This document shows positions 1 through 7,342 of a stretch of DNA of 14,107 bases, piece after piece; the first letter of the stretch is position 1, and each line of letters starts with the position of its first letter. The notes under the pieces are model-generated. The model had not been told where the DNA came from. It saw nothing but the letters and a program-made list of their open reading frames with translations, and made no database searches. The stretch spans positions 1 through 14,107 of the forward strand of contig NPFB01000217.1 of assembly GCA_014084085.1 (NCBI GenBank), read 5' to 3'. The DNA comes from Hondaea fermentalgiana (Eukaryota; Sar; Bigyra; Thraustochytrida; Thraustochytriidae). The translations under genes were made by a program, and so were the position numbers.

Positions 1-2
1 GC

Positions 3-89
3 CGCACGCCGCTCGCGCGCGAGCTCGGGACCGAGGCCTGCGAGCGGGCGGCTGCGCAGGCCGGCGCGGCGCCGCTGGCCGCCGCCTGA
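3..89 (+). CDS. Possible C-terminal end of an unidentified gene (5' end outside window)
   Basis: The third forward frame is open from the window edge to a TGA at 87-89. Its 28 codons read as an Ala/Glu/Arg mix ending in a run of alanines. Nearly every third codon position is G or C (27 of 28), while second positions are clearly less GC-rich, which is the pattern of coding DNA in a GC-rich genome. A 72-bp palindrome begins 36 bp after the stop. No family can be recognised from so short a piece, and in such GC-rich DNA an open frame of this length can occur by chance. Treat this as a hint of an upstream neighbour only. Confidence 0.3.
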   Translation, partial: RTPLARELGTEACERAAAQAGAAPLAAA

Positions 90-124
90 GCACTCGATGA
101 TCGCCAGCCGGGTCAGGGGGCGCC

Positions 125-196
125 CGTGAAAGACACCGCCGTTAGGCGTAGCCGGGGCCTAGGCCGCCCTAGCCGCCCAACGACGGGTCTTTCACG
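125..196. repeat. 72-bp imperfect palindrome (inverted repeat, about 36-bp arms)
   Basis: The outer 10 bases, CGTGAAAGAC at 125-134, are exactly inverted at 187-196. The centre is the palindrome GGCCTAGGCC around 160/161, so the two arms are symmetric with no loop. Between the outer and inner blocks the arms match with scattered mismatches and about one small offset. It lies 36 bp after the putative stop at 87-89. It could be a long hairpin in a 3' UTR, a dimeric protein-binding site, or a foldback element; the sequence does not decide. Confidence 0.75.
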
Positions 197-239
197 GCGC
201 GGGCTGGGACGAAGGCGCTGGGACGCGCGGGCGACAACG

Positions 240-310
240 ACGAGGACGAGGACGACAAGGAGGAGGAAGACGAGGGATTCGGAGGGATCCGGAGGCGGGA
301 GAGGGAGGAA
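240..310 (+). other. Purine-rich GAC/GAG tract
   Basis: The forward strand is almost all A and G, with repeated GAC and GAG triplets. In the second forward frame (open from 173, TGA at 311-313) it reads as an acidic Asp/Glu/Lys run followed by Arg/Glu residues, resembling an acidic protein tail. No start codon, splice site or upstream coding sequence that I can support connects to it. It is recorded as a compositional tract; a terminal exon is a weak alternative. Confidence 0.4.
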
Positions 311-347
311 TGAGACGGCCGCCGCGAACGGACGCCCGAGTCGGAGG

Positions 348-399
348 GAAAGGCTCGGCCTGGCCGCGACGCCGAAAGGCTCGGCCTGGCCGCGACGCC
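348..399. repeat. 26-bp tandem duplication, two copies
   Basis: The 26-base unit at 348-373, which begins GAAAGGCTCGG and ends GACGCC, is repeated exactly at 374-399. The period is not a multiple of three, so the copies would be read in different frames, which argues against coding use. This looks like a recent local duplication. Confidence 0.9.
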
Positions 400-528
400 G
401 AGCGCGGGGCGCCAAACGTTGGCTTGCGAGAGGAACTTGCTTGCTCGCTCGCGGACGAAGTCGGGACGACGGAGGCTCGTGAGTTGGTTTTTCTCCTGAA
501 GCCGAATATTTTCGCGGCCGTCGGGAAC

Positions 529-566
529 GGCAGCAGCAGTAGCAGCAGCAGCAGCTGCAGCAACTG
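529..566. repeat. Imperfect CAG/AGC trinucleotide repeat
   Basis: About twelve CAG-like triplets, interrupted by AGT and CTG, in a region without a supported gene. In one forward frame they give a poly-serine run within an open frame that has no recognisable domain. It is best treated as a microsatellite. Confidence 0.8.
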
Positions 567-596
567 GCTGGCTGACACAGCTGGCTCAGATGACAA

Positions 597-647
597 GTGA
601 CGCGTCACCCGACAACGTGGGGCGCGGAGCAGCGACGAGGCACGCGT
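597..647. promoter_or_regulatory. Palindrome GTGACGCGTCAC and second ACGCGT motif
   Basis: GTGACGCGTCAC at 597-608 is a perfect 12-bp palindrome with ACGCGT at its centre, flanked by TGACG/CGTCA half sites. A second ACGCGT occurs at 642-647. In yeasts ACGCGT is the MluI cell-cycle box, and TGACG half sites are bound by bZIP factors. Whether either applies here is unknown. No gene starts within 1 kb downstream on the plus strand, so the function is speculative. Confidence 0.2.
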
Positions 648-1522
648 CGCTAAGACAGTGAATGGAATGAGTTTCACAAGAACAATGACAAATATATCGA
701 TGATGACCTGTCCCCTGGCTGGTGGTATGGAGGGAGGAGGAGAATGAGGATGAACGCTACTGTTCAATGTCTTTTCCCAGAAAGAGGATGAAGGAGAGAA
801 AAGGGAAGCGAAGGGCTAGGAAGATCGAATCACAGAGCAAACGAAACAGGTCCAAACTGAGGCCGTAGCCGCCTGCCTCTTCCTTCTCGTGTACAGAGAG
901 ATGCAGGGGAGCTTGAAAAGAGTTGTTTTCTCACGCGGGCCTGTGAGGACTGAAAAAAGAGTCTGGACGGGGCCGTGGTGCAGATGTGGCCGAATAAGTG
1001 CAGGCTTCGTTTTGGAGAAGATGCATGCGGCGCGCGCAATCAGGTTAGCTCCACGATGGAACTTTTGCAAGCAATGAACAATATTTGCTTGTCAAGGAGA
1101 ACCTTTCTTTCGTTTCTATGAGTTGCAGTCGCTGGCCAATGATGCGAACGAACATCGTGTCAAATCAAAACAGAGACTGTCCTGTAAAAGCCAACATGAC
1201 GCCTCTCACTCACTCGCTCGAGAAGTTATCCTTGTTATTTGTTCTTGAAATTAGTTCCGAGGAGCTTTGAAAGTTGGCCCTCTGCCAAAACAAAGATCAC
1301 GTCTGCATCTTGAAGCCGATCAGCTCCGAGTCTCTTGCTCTTTTCTTCCATTATACCGCTGCCATCTTTTTTTCGGCTCCTTGCTCAAAGCTTGTAGTAC
1401 TGCTCGTGCCCAACATGCTTCTTCTCAGATAAACACTCGCGGCCACTGCATACTCACGCTTACGATGTTGGTCTCATCGACAATCACGGCGTTTCCAGTC
1501 TTGTTCACAGACACTCAGAATC

Positions 1523-1544
1523 GAGAGAGAGAGAGAGAGAGAGA
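1523..1544. repeat. (GA)11 microsatellite
   Basis: Eleven uninterrupted GA dinucleotides, about 220 bp upstream of the phosphodiesterase start codon. It may act as promoter-proximal purine-rich DNA or may simply be a neutral microsatellite. Confidence 0.9.
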
Positions 1545-1765
1545 ACAAAGCTCAATTCCCGTCTAAGATTCCGCCGTCAGAACGATCAGTAAGGCGCGCA
1601 GCCTAGTCGGGCTCGTGAGGAAGAGTCGAAACCTTGTCCACAGAGCGCCGCGCTTGCACCTGCACGCTCGCAGCAAGCTCGAGAGAAGTTTTAGGCGAGG
1701 TCGGGTTACCGGTGAGGAGGAGAAGTTTCCTCGGACTCGCAGGCCGTCAACCAGACTCACAGGCC

Positions 1766-2782
1766 ATGGCGCAGCGAGGTTTCTCGCTGGCGACGGTATT
1801 GCTGATCGCAGCGGTGGCGGCAGCGGTCCCGGTAGCCGCCACCTCAACCACCGCACCGGCGACAAGAGCAAGCTCACCTTTACTCCTGCGAGAGGTTGGC
1901 ATGATTATGGCGCACGACGCGGGGACCTCGTATCTTCCGGAGGGCCCCTTCATTGACCATTGGGCAAAGACGCAGCCAAGCGGGGGCTTCGGAGCGCTTC
2001 TCGACTGCGGCGCACGCGCCCTCGATGTTCGCTCCGAACTCCACGGCGGTCGCATCATTATGCATCACGGAGCCATCCCCGTGCCAACGACCTTGGAGAC
2101 CGGAATTGACGACGTGATGCGCTGGAGCAAGGCCAACCCAGACGAGCTCGTCTACTTGTATATGAGCCACGATAAGAACCACATTGATGCTAACATCACG
2201 GACATATTGAAGCGCGCAGGCGTAGCCATCCTCTCTTGCGGCGAGTCGCAATCCATTGCATTTGAGGACGCATTGAAGCGAGGACCCGTCATTGCGACAC
2301 TCGGATGCATGCAGGAAAATTATGACCCAGCTGTCCTTTGCGAAGAAGTGGAAGGCCCCTGCTGGCGCGCAGAATACCTCAAATCTCGATTCGCTCGTCT
2401 CGTCAAATACTTTAATGCAACCCTGCAACAGGCTGGCCACTTCAATCGCGACAATGAAAATGTCAACACCGCATCGCTTTGGATGCTTCAGGCTCACTGG
2501 CAGTATGATGCTGCTGCGATCGCTCTTGGGACACTCGAAGGCTCTACGGTCATCAAGGACAATACCAAGAGTGGAATGAACGACTTTGTTGCAAAATTTC
2601 TTCGTGCGCTGCCGGCAGTTCACAAGCTCAACATCGTTGAACTTGATAATGTTTGTGTCGCTGGTGCCGAAATTCGAACGCTTCTTGGTGCAAGAGATAT
2701 GCGCACTTCAAACAGCGAGCCCTCTGTACATAGCAAGCACTCACTGCGATTACCAGTGGAGTCCATCAGCGCAATCGTTTAA
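1766..2782 (+). CDS. Secreted PLC-like phosphodiesterase (PI-PLC X-domain-like)
   Basis: Predicted 338-residue protein of the PLC-like phosphodiesterase superfamily, which uses two histidines to cleave phosphodiester bonds. The substrate is unknown. Residues 1-35 form a signal peptide: a short basic start, then a Val/Leu/Ile/Ala core (8-25) and a small-residue region. The catalytic-type motifs are AHDAGT with His50, a DVR pair (Asp87, Arg89) and MHHG with His100/His101, spaced as in the first half of the TIM-barrel X domain. Later family-like stretches are LQAHWQ (241-246), the SGMND segment (269-273) and ELDNVC (292-297). Cysteines and N-glycosylation sequons (NIT, NAT) fit a secreted protein. 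The ATG at 1766 sits in GGCCATGG, a strong start context. The frame is open further upstream but without another ATG. The end is less sure: after about residue 310 the sequence stops looking family-like, and a different frame stays open to 2889. The annotated stop may therefore follow an unspliced intron or a frameshift. The gene converges on the methyltransferase gene. Confidence 0.72.
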   Translation: MAQRGFSLATVLLIAAVAAAVPVAATSTTAPATRASSPLLLREVGMIMAHDAGTSYLPEGPFIDHWAKTQPSGGFGALLDCGARALDVRSELHGGRIIMHHGAIPVPTTLETGIDDVMRWSKANPDELVYLYMSHDKNHIDANITDILKRAGVAILSCGESQSIAFEDALKRGPVIATLGCMQENYDPAVLCEEVEGPCWRAEYLKSRFARLVKYFNATLQQAGHFNRDNENVNTASLWMLQAHWQYDAAAIALGTLEGSTVIKDNTKSGMNDFVAKFLRALPAVHKLNIVELDNVCVAGAEIRTLLGARDMRTSNSEPSVHSKHSLRLPVESISAIV

Positions 2783-2889
2783 CAATCATCAATGACATGT
2801 ATCTTTATCTTGCGCCGAATGCTACGAGCGACCGGTTTGATTCTAGCCAAGATCGACAGCCAATCAAAGGTCCTTACGAAGTGGATTGA
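2734..2889 (+). other. Candidate alternative 3' coding segment of the phosphodiesterase gene
   Basis: A frame one base off from the main open reading frame is open for 51 codons, from just after a TAG at 2731-2733 to a TGA at 2887-2889. Around 2791-2835 it reads as protein-like text, including INDMYLYLAPNATSDRF with an N-glycosylation sequon. Joining it to the gene could use a short intron, for example a donor at 2651 (GTTTGT) with an acceptor AG at 2733 or 2769; both keep the frame. A single-base sequence error near 2735-2740 would also join it. The main frame also stays open past its own stop to about 2930, so open length alone is weak evidence. Confidence 0.3.
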
Positions 2890-2910
2890 CAATGATTGGT
2901 GCGATGAATC

Positions 2911-2979
2911 CAATTTTGACGCCTCCTAAAATTTAGATCGATCCACTTCCATGGACATCAATGAATCTCACAACATTCA
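2911..2979 (-). pseudogene. Possible relic of the SPOUT motif 3 segment downstream of the methyltransferase gene
   Basis: Read on the minus strand, this segment contains FIDVHGSGSI followed by a stop. It resembles SLNVHASGSI in motif 3 of the adjacent methyltransferase, with six of ten residues identical and three conservative changes. At DNA level, 2935-2953 matches 3067-3085 at 18 of 19 bases. The two sites are 132 bp apart, a multiple of three, so the relic is in the same frame as the gene. Similarity fades beyond this short core. It may be a decayed partial tandem duplication, or coincidence. Confidence 0.3.
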
Positions 2980-3007
2980 ATAGTGATGTTTAGGATATAT
3001 TCATCAG

Positions 3008-6000
3008 TCAAACTTGCGGGACGTGCGTCTTGCTGCGCTGCTGCTGCTTGACATACTCCCAGAGCAAGATCGATCCACTTGCATGAACGTTGAGCGAGCG
3101 CGTGAGACCAAACTGCGGGATTTCGATGCAGTCGTCCACAAGATTCAACAAGTGCATTGGCACGCCCTCTTTCTCCATTCCGAGCAAAAAGCACACGGGA
3201 ACGTCCATGGGAAACTTGTAATCCTCGATTGATACGCTCTCCGCCGCCTGCTCAAGTGCGAGCACGCGGCAGCCTGCAGCTTTGCGTTTGCGAATGTAGT
3301 CCCCCAAGTCAGCATATGGGACCTCTCTGACCGGAACAAAGTCTTCGGCCGAGCACGCGATCCCAGGAAACCCTGCGTTCTTGAGGAAGCGAAACTGAGA
3401 AATCGTAATCTCGGAAAGGCCAAGTACGTCCGCCGTGCGAATAAGACCCGCAACATTTGGGACCTTGCTGACCAGACTCGCCAGCAGCTCTCCACGACGC
3501 AAAAGGGTCCCGTTCGAAGGAGTGAGGCTGGCGCTCTCCGTCACCGACTCGGCCAAGACCCCTCCTGGAAAACCAGCAGCGCTTTTTGACGCTTGCAGAG
3601 GCTCGCGCAAAGTGCCAGGCGCGTCACCCCTTTTCCATGCCTCCGACCATGCCTGTCGTCCGTGCTCAGTTTCACTGCAAAAGTGGTGCCACGGCCGAGC
3701 CATCGTATCCATGCCGTGACGTCTTACCTTGGCCAGCGCTTTGTCAGCCGTTTTTTGCGCGTGGAGATTACCACGAACAAATCCGTACAGTGATGCGCAA
3801 AGTGGATTCTCTGCATCGACGCCCCATGCTTTGCGCTCGACAAGCATGCTGAGAAGAGCGGGGCCTAATGTGCGCACACTCAGATTCTCTGATGCAGCCC
3901 AAGACACTGCTTCGCGAACAATCGTTGAAACCAGTCCAGACTCCGCGCCACCCTCTGTATCTGTGCTTGCATCAGCTTTGCGAAGTGCGTCAATGTCTTG
4001 GTCGCTGACATAATAGACGCCGCTCGTGAGCACGTAGACATAAGAGAGAAGCTGTTCAAGGTCATCGCAGCGCTCCACACGAGCGACCAGACGGCGCATC
4101 AGAGATTCTGGACGCTGCAGTAGCAATGCCAACATGGCCGTCTCTAAAATCCAGCGTAGTTCCACTTCCTCGCGAAGACCGTCAAAGTCCGCGTTCATGA
4201 TCCCCTCGAAAAGTTCTACTACAGCTTCGTCGGAAATGCCGCGCAGGTTTGAGCCCAAGACACAAAAAGCACGCGCTGCCCATCGCCTCTCGGCACTCGA
4301 GGCCGAGGCATTCGTGTAGGCCATGTCTTTCAGGCGCTTGGCGAACGAAAGGGCCCAAGATGGATTCCGGTCAACTATCTTGGTGAGAAATTCGAGACAC
4401 ATCAAACGGAGAAAAGGTGTCGTGTCCAGATCCACCCAAGGCCCCTCCTTATTATTGTTTGAGCTCTGGATGCTCTCCTCATCGCTGGAACGCGTTACCA
4501 ATGCAAAGATCTCCTCTGCCCATGCGTTTTCCTCTTGAGCGTCGAGTACGGCCTCAAGCATCTTGAAACTTCCCTGCTGCATACTTGTTGCAGCTTGGCC
4601 CCACAGAGGACGAAGCACGGCCTCGCGGGTGTCTGCATGCTTGATGACTTGTGCGTTGCTAAATAGGGTATCCACCTTTTGCTCGGCCGTGAGCCTAGGA
4701 CTCGTAAGCACAAGCCGCGCGACATCATGCTTTGCGGCGCTGACAAACACGTATTCGGCGTGTTGCTGCAAGATGTTGACAAGACTTGAGGTCTCTTCTG
4801 AAGACATTACGGCCTCACCTGCGAGGGCACGCATCAACGCTTGCAAGGCCTCCCCGGCATGTTCTGGATCCTGTAACAGCACGTGCATTGCATTCCATCG
4901 CTCCGGGGCATCACTTGCATCAAAGTCGGTAAGCAAATTGGCCTTGCAAGCGCTCCATCGCGACTGTGAAAGGATATGTGCACCGGTCTTAACAAGCGCC
5001 CAGTAGGCACTCGACTTCGGCGCTGTGAGCTGCGTACTTTCTAGTGTGCGAGCAATCGATTCCGCGAGACGAGGACCAAAGTTCGGAAAAGTGGCCCCAG
5101 CGGAAAAGGCATCGTATACCTTGGCCTCTGAATGAGCTTGTGCCCAGTCCAGCAGAAGCAAAGACTCTGAACGTGCGCAGAGTCCGTGCTCAAAGCGCTG
5201 ACGAATGCTGTCGTTCTTCATTCCGTGCGCAATGACAGGACAGAGCGTCTGAAGCGCGAGCGTAAGCTTCTCTGCGTCTGAAAGCCGCGCCCAAGCTGCG
5301 ACGGTCTGCACCAAAACTTCCTGGCCAGACTCCTCGACCAATAGAGCGATAAGAAGCCCTGCACGGGCGCGCGGCGTGAGAGTTGATGATGCGGGAGCCT
5401 CGAACAAAGCCTGTGGCACTGAGCCCTGCACAGTCCGCCACGACGATGACCATGCCTTCCACTGCGTACGGTTGAGATAGAGAGCGTACGCCAGACGCCC
5501 GATGTGTTCGAGGTTGCCATCTGCGATTGCAAAAGTGTCGAGAGCAGCCCGAAGAGCTTCTAGCTGCTCAGAAACGGCTGCCGCGAACACAGGGTGCTGG
5601 CGTGCCTCTGCAAGGTTTTCTACTGCCGCAATGAGCGCTTCGAGCTTGTCAAAGGAATGATCTGTGCCATCTCCAAGCAATGCGTTGTCAGAAGACCGCT
5701 GCGCAAGCGCGATACAAAGCGGGCGCGCAGCCATGAAGGTCTCGTGGGATGCGAGTGCAACACCGGCAGCACGCAGCATGAGAGGGGCGGAGTCCTTTGC
5801 AGCGACGCGGCTGGCGAACTTTTCCAATCGGTCAAGTACTTGATCGCGTACATAGAGAGCGAGATTTGACGAGGCGAAGACGTAACGTGCTAAAAAGTCT
5901 GCATCCGGAGAAAAGATGCCTTGGCCCGACTCAAGGTCGAGAAGTCGCACGGAACATTGTGCAGCAAAGGCAGTATTTCTGTGGGCGAGGGCGCGGCAAA

Positions 6001-7153
6001 GAGCAATACGAGCCCAGGACCAAGCAAAGGCCGGGCCTTCCCAATCGCGCGACCCCGATGTCTTGGTGACAAGTAGCGTCGCAAGCTGTGTCCATGTACG
6101 TTTGAGCGCCTGACGCTCCATCTGAGCTAACCCCTTTAGGACATCGACGAGCTTGCGCCATCGCGGGTCCGGGCAAGCTGCAACACACATGTCGAGCAGA
6201 AAGAGCGCTTGACGGCCAGGCATGTCTGCTCCTTGCTCCAATCCCGCGCGAATGGCCTGCCAAACCGCGGCATCGGTTCGCAAGCGGCCCAACAAACGTG
6301 TTTCCACGGCACGCTGTTTCTCGCAGGCGGCAAAGACAAGCGTTAGACGTCGCAGCGATTCAAGAAGTTGATCTTTATCCCACAGCGCTCGCGCCACCTT
6401 GTCGAGCAATTCAGTGTCCGCGATAGCAAGTCCAAAGGTGCCACAGAGCCGTGGCAAGAGCGTCCCAACACAGCCTTGAATATGTACGTTATCCATGCAA
6501 AGCTTCTCAAGACGCTCAAGGTGGGAAGTGTCCATAAGCGAGGGATCGACTTGGCCCAACAGCGAAGCGATGAAGCGGAGAGATGCCGTTAGCTGCTCCT
6601 CGCTTGCTGCACTGGAGGCGCGGCGCACGACATGGTCGATGGCGTGTGGACGTGACGTTGGGCTCGCCATGGCAAACCGTTCGACGAGCCAATTCTCAAG
6701 TGCAGCGCTTCCCCAGCTTGACATCTCTGCGTTCCCCGCTGCACGCGTCGCGGCCTCGACCGCATTTCCTGTGAAAAGTAGTTCGTTCACCACAACGAGC
6801 TCGAGGAGGAGGACTTTCTCGCCGTCTTCAACAACAACAACACGTGAGCCTTCTCGATCCTGCGAGGAAGAGGTCTCAACGATGGCCTTGGCCACGGCCT
6901 CGAGGACCTCACGAGCATCACTTGCGTCCTCTTTGCGCTCCCTCCGCACTGCTGCGCGCAAGCACTCCTGGAGCGTGTCAGGGTCCATACACTGCATGGA
7001 GGCTTCTCGTCCCAGTGTCGCCTGACGCCACGCGAGTCTCGCGAGGGCGTTTACATCCGGGGTGGCCTGTGCTTCGCGTGCTCTGCGCAGGGCCCGGTGC
7101 ACGGCCTCGACGGCCTGCTCAAGCGCCTCCATGGCGTCCATGGCGCCCGCCAT
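3008..7153 (-). CDS. TARBP1: tRNA (guanosine-18-2'-O)-methyltransferase, TARBP1/TRM3 type
   Basis: Single-exon gene for about 1381 residues. The last 160 residues are a SpoU/SPOUT methyltransferase domain very like TARBP1 and yeast Trm3, which transfer a methyl group from S-adenosylmethionine to the 2'-O of G18 in the tRNA D-loop. Motif 1 is NVAGLIRTADVLG (about 1233-1245, Arg1239). Motif 2 is FLLGMEKEGVP (about 1322-1332). Motif 3 is IPQFG...RSLNVHASGSILLWEY (about 1345-1367). Together these form the trefoil-knot cofactor site. The preceding 1200 residues are helical, Leu/Ala-rich and probably HEAT-like, as in the family. Yeast Trm3 is 1436 residues, so the length is normal. The first ATG is at 7153; a second at 7141 has a better context (GCC before ATGG) and would shorten the protein by four residues. 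An open frame extends to 7261, but only from TTG. The gene follows the PH-protein gene on the same strand, 189 bp downstream of its stop, and converges on the phosphodiesterase gene. Confidence 0.93.
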   Translation of the reverse strand: MAGAMDAMEALEQAVEAVHRALRRAREAQATPDVNALARLAWRQATLGREASMQCMDPDTLQECLRAAVRRERKEDASDAREVLEAVAKAIVETSSSQDREGSRVVVVEDGEKVLLLELVVVNELLFTGNAVEAATRAAGNAEMSSWGSAALENWLVERFAMASPTSRPHAIDHVVRRASSAASEEQLTASLRFIASLLGQVDPSLMDTSHLERLEKLCMDNVHIQGCVGTLLPRLCGTFGLAIADTELLDKVARALWDKDQLLESLRRLTLVFAACEKQRAVETRLLGRLRTDAAVWQAIRAGLEQGADMPGRQALFLLDMCVAACPDPRWRKLVDVLKGLAQMERQALKRTWTQLATLLVTKTSGSRDWEGPAFAWSWARIALCRALAHRNTAFAAQCSVRLLDLESGQGIFSPDADFLARYVFASSNLALYVRDQVLDRLEKFASRVAAKDSAPLMLRAAGVALASHETFMAARPLCIALAQRSSDNALLGDGTDHSFDKLEALIAAVENLAEARQHPVFAAAVSEQLEALRAALDTFAIADGNLEHIGRLAYALYLNRTQWKAWSSSWRTVQGSVPQALFEAPASSTLTPRARAGLLIALLVEESGQEVLVQTVAAWARLSDAEKLTLALQTLCPVIAHGMKNDSIRQRFEHGLCARSESLLLLDWAQAHSEAKVYDAFSAGATFPNFGPRLAESIARTLESTQLTAPKSSAYWALVKTGAHILSQSRWSACKANLLTDFDASDAPERWNAMHVLLQDPEHAGEALQALMRALAGEAVMSSEETSSLVNILQQHAEYVFVSAAKHDVARLVLTSPRLTAEQKVDTLFSNAQVIKHADTREAVLRPLWGQAATSMQQGSFKMLEAVLDAQEENAWAEEIFALVTRSSDEESIQSSNNNKEGPWVDLDTTPFLRLMCLEFLTKIVDRNPSWALSFAKRLKDMAYTNASASSAERRWAARAFCVLGSNLRGISDEAVVELFEGIMNADFDGLREEVELRWILETAMLALLLQRPESLMRRLVARVERCDDLEQLLSYVYVLTSGVYYVSDQDIDALRKADASTDTEGGAESGLVSTIVREAVSWAASENLSVRTLGPALLSMLVERKAWGVDAENPLCASLYGFVRGNLHAQKTADKALAKVRRHGMDTMARPWHHFCSETEHGRQAWSEAWKRGDAPGTLREPLQASKSAAGFPGGVLAESVTESASLTPSNGTLLRRGELLASLVSKVPNVAGLIRTADVLGLSEITISQFRFLKNAGFPGIACSAEDFVPVREVPYADLGDYIRKRKAAGCRVLALEQAAESVSIEDYKFPMDVPVCFLLGMEKEGVPMHLLNLVDDCIEIPQFGLTRSLNVHASGSILLWEYVKQQQRSKTHVPQV

Positions 7154-7342
7154 CCAAAAGAGCTTTTGCTCCTTTCTGTCAATGTTGCCTGCTTCTGGCC
7201 ACTGGTGAGCAGAAGTTGGCCCAACCAGAAGAGAGAACAAGTCACGAGAGGATGGAGGCAACGGCCCAAGGGAACCTCGAGCTGCTGAAAGAAGACAAAG
7301 ACTGAAGAACGGTGGTGAACAACTATGGTTTAGACTAGCAGG

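Larger units (their letters stand above)
90..1765. other. Intergenic region without a supportable gene
   Basis: About 1.7 kb with no open frame that reads like a conserved protein on either strand. The first 400 bp are extremely GC-rich and hold a 72-bp palindrome (125-196), a purine-rich stretch (240-310) and a 26-bp tandem duplication (348-399). From about 480 the composition becomes more mixed, with a CAG-type repeat, two ACGCGT motifs and a (GA)11 tract at 1523-1544. The last 150 bp become GC-rich again before the phosphodiesterase start, so the gene's promoter and 5' leader probably lie there. I saw no clear TATA box in that stretch. A non-coding RNA or an exon with unusual composition cannot be excluded. 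Confidence 0.6.

Noticed and set aside
310..600. 96-codon open frame on + with a poly-serine run
   Set aside because: The serine run is the CAG-type microsatellite and the rest crosses the 26-bp duplication. No domain or family resemblance is visible.
1634..1765. Upstream extension of the phosphodiesterase by 44 codons
   Set aside because: It begins with TTG, not ATG, and would bury the signal peptide behind an Arg-rich segment. The ATG at 1766 has a strong start context.
2834..2844. tRNA B-box-like sequence GGTTTGATTCT
   Set aside because: No matching A box, acceptor stem or cloverleaf could be built around it.
6495..7025. 176-codon open frame on +
   Set aside because: It is antisense to the methyltransferase N-terminal region and is Ser/Thr/Arg-rich shadow sequence.
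7154..7261. Upstream extension of the methyltransferase by 36 codons
   Set aside because: The extension begins with TTG and contains no ATG before 7153.
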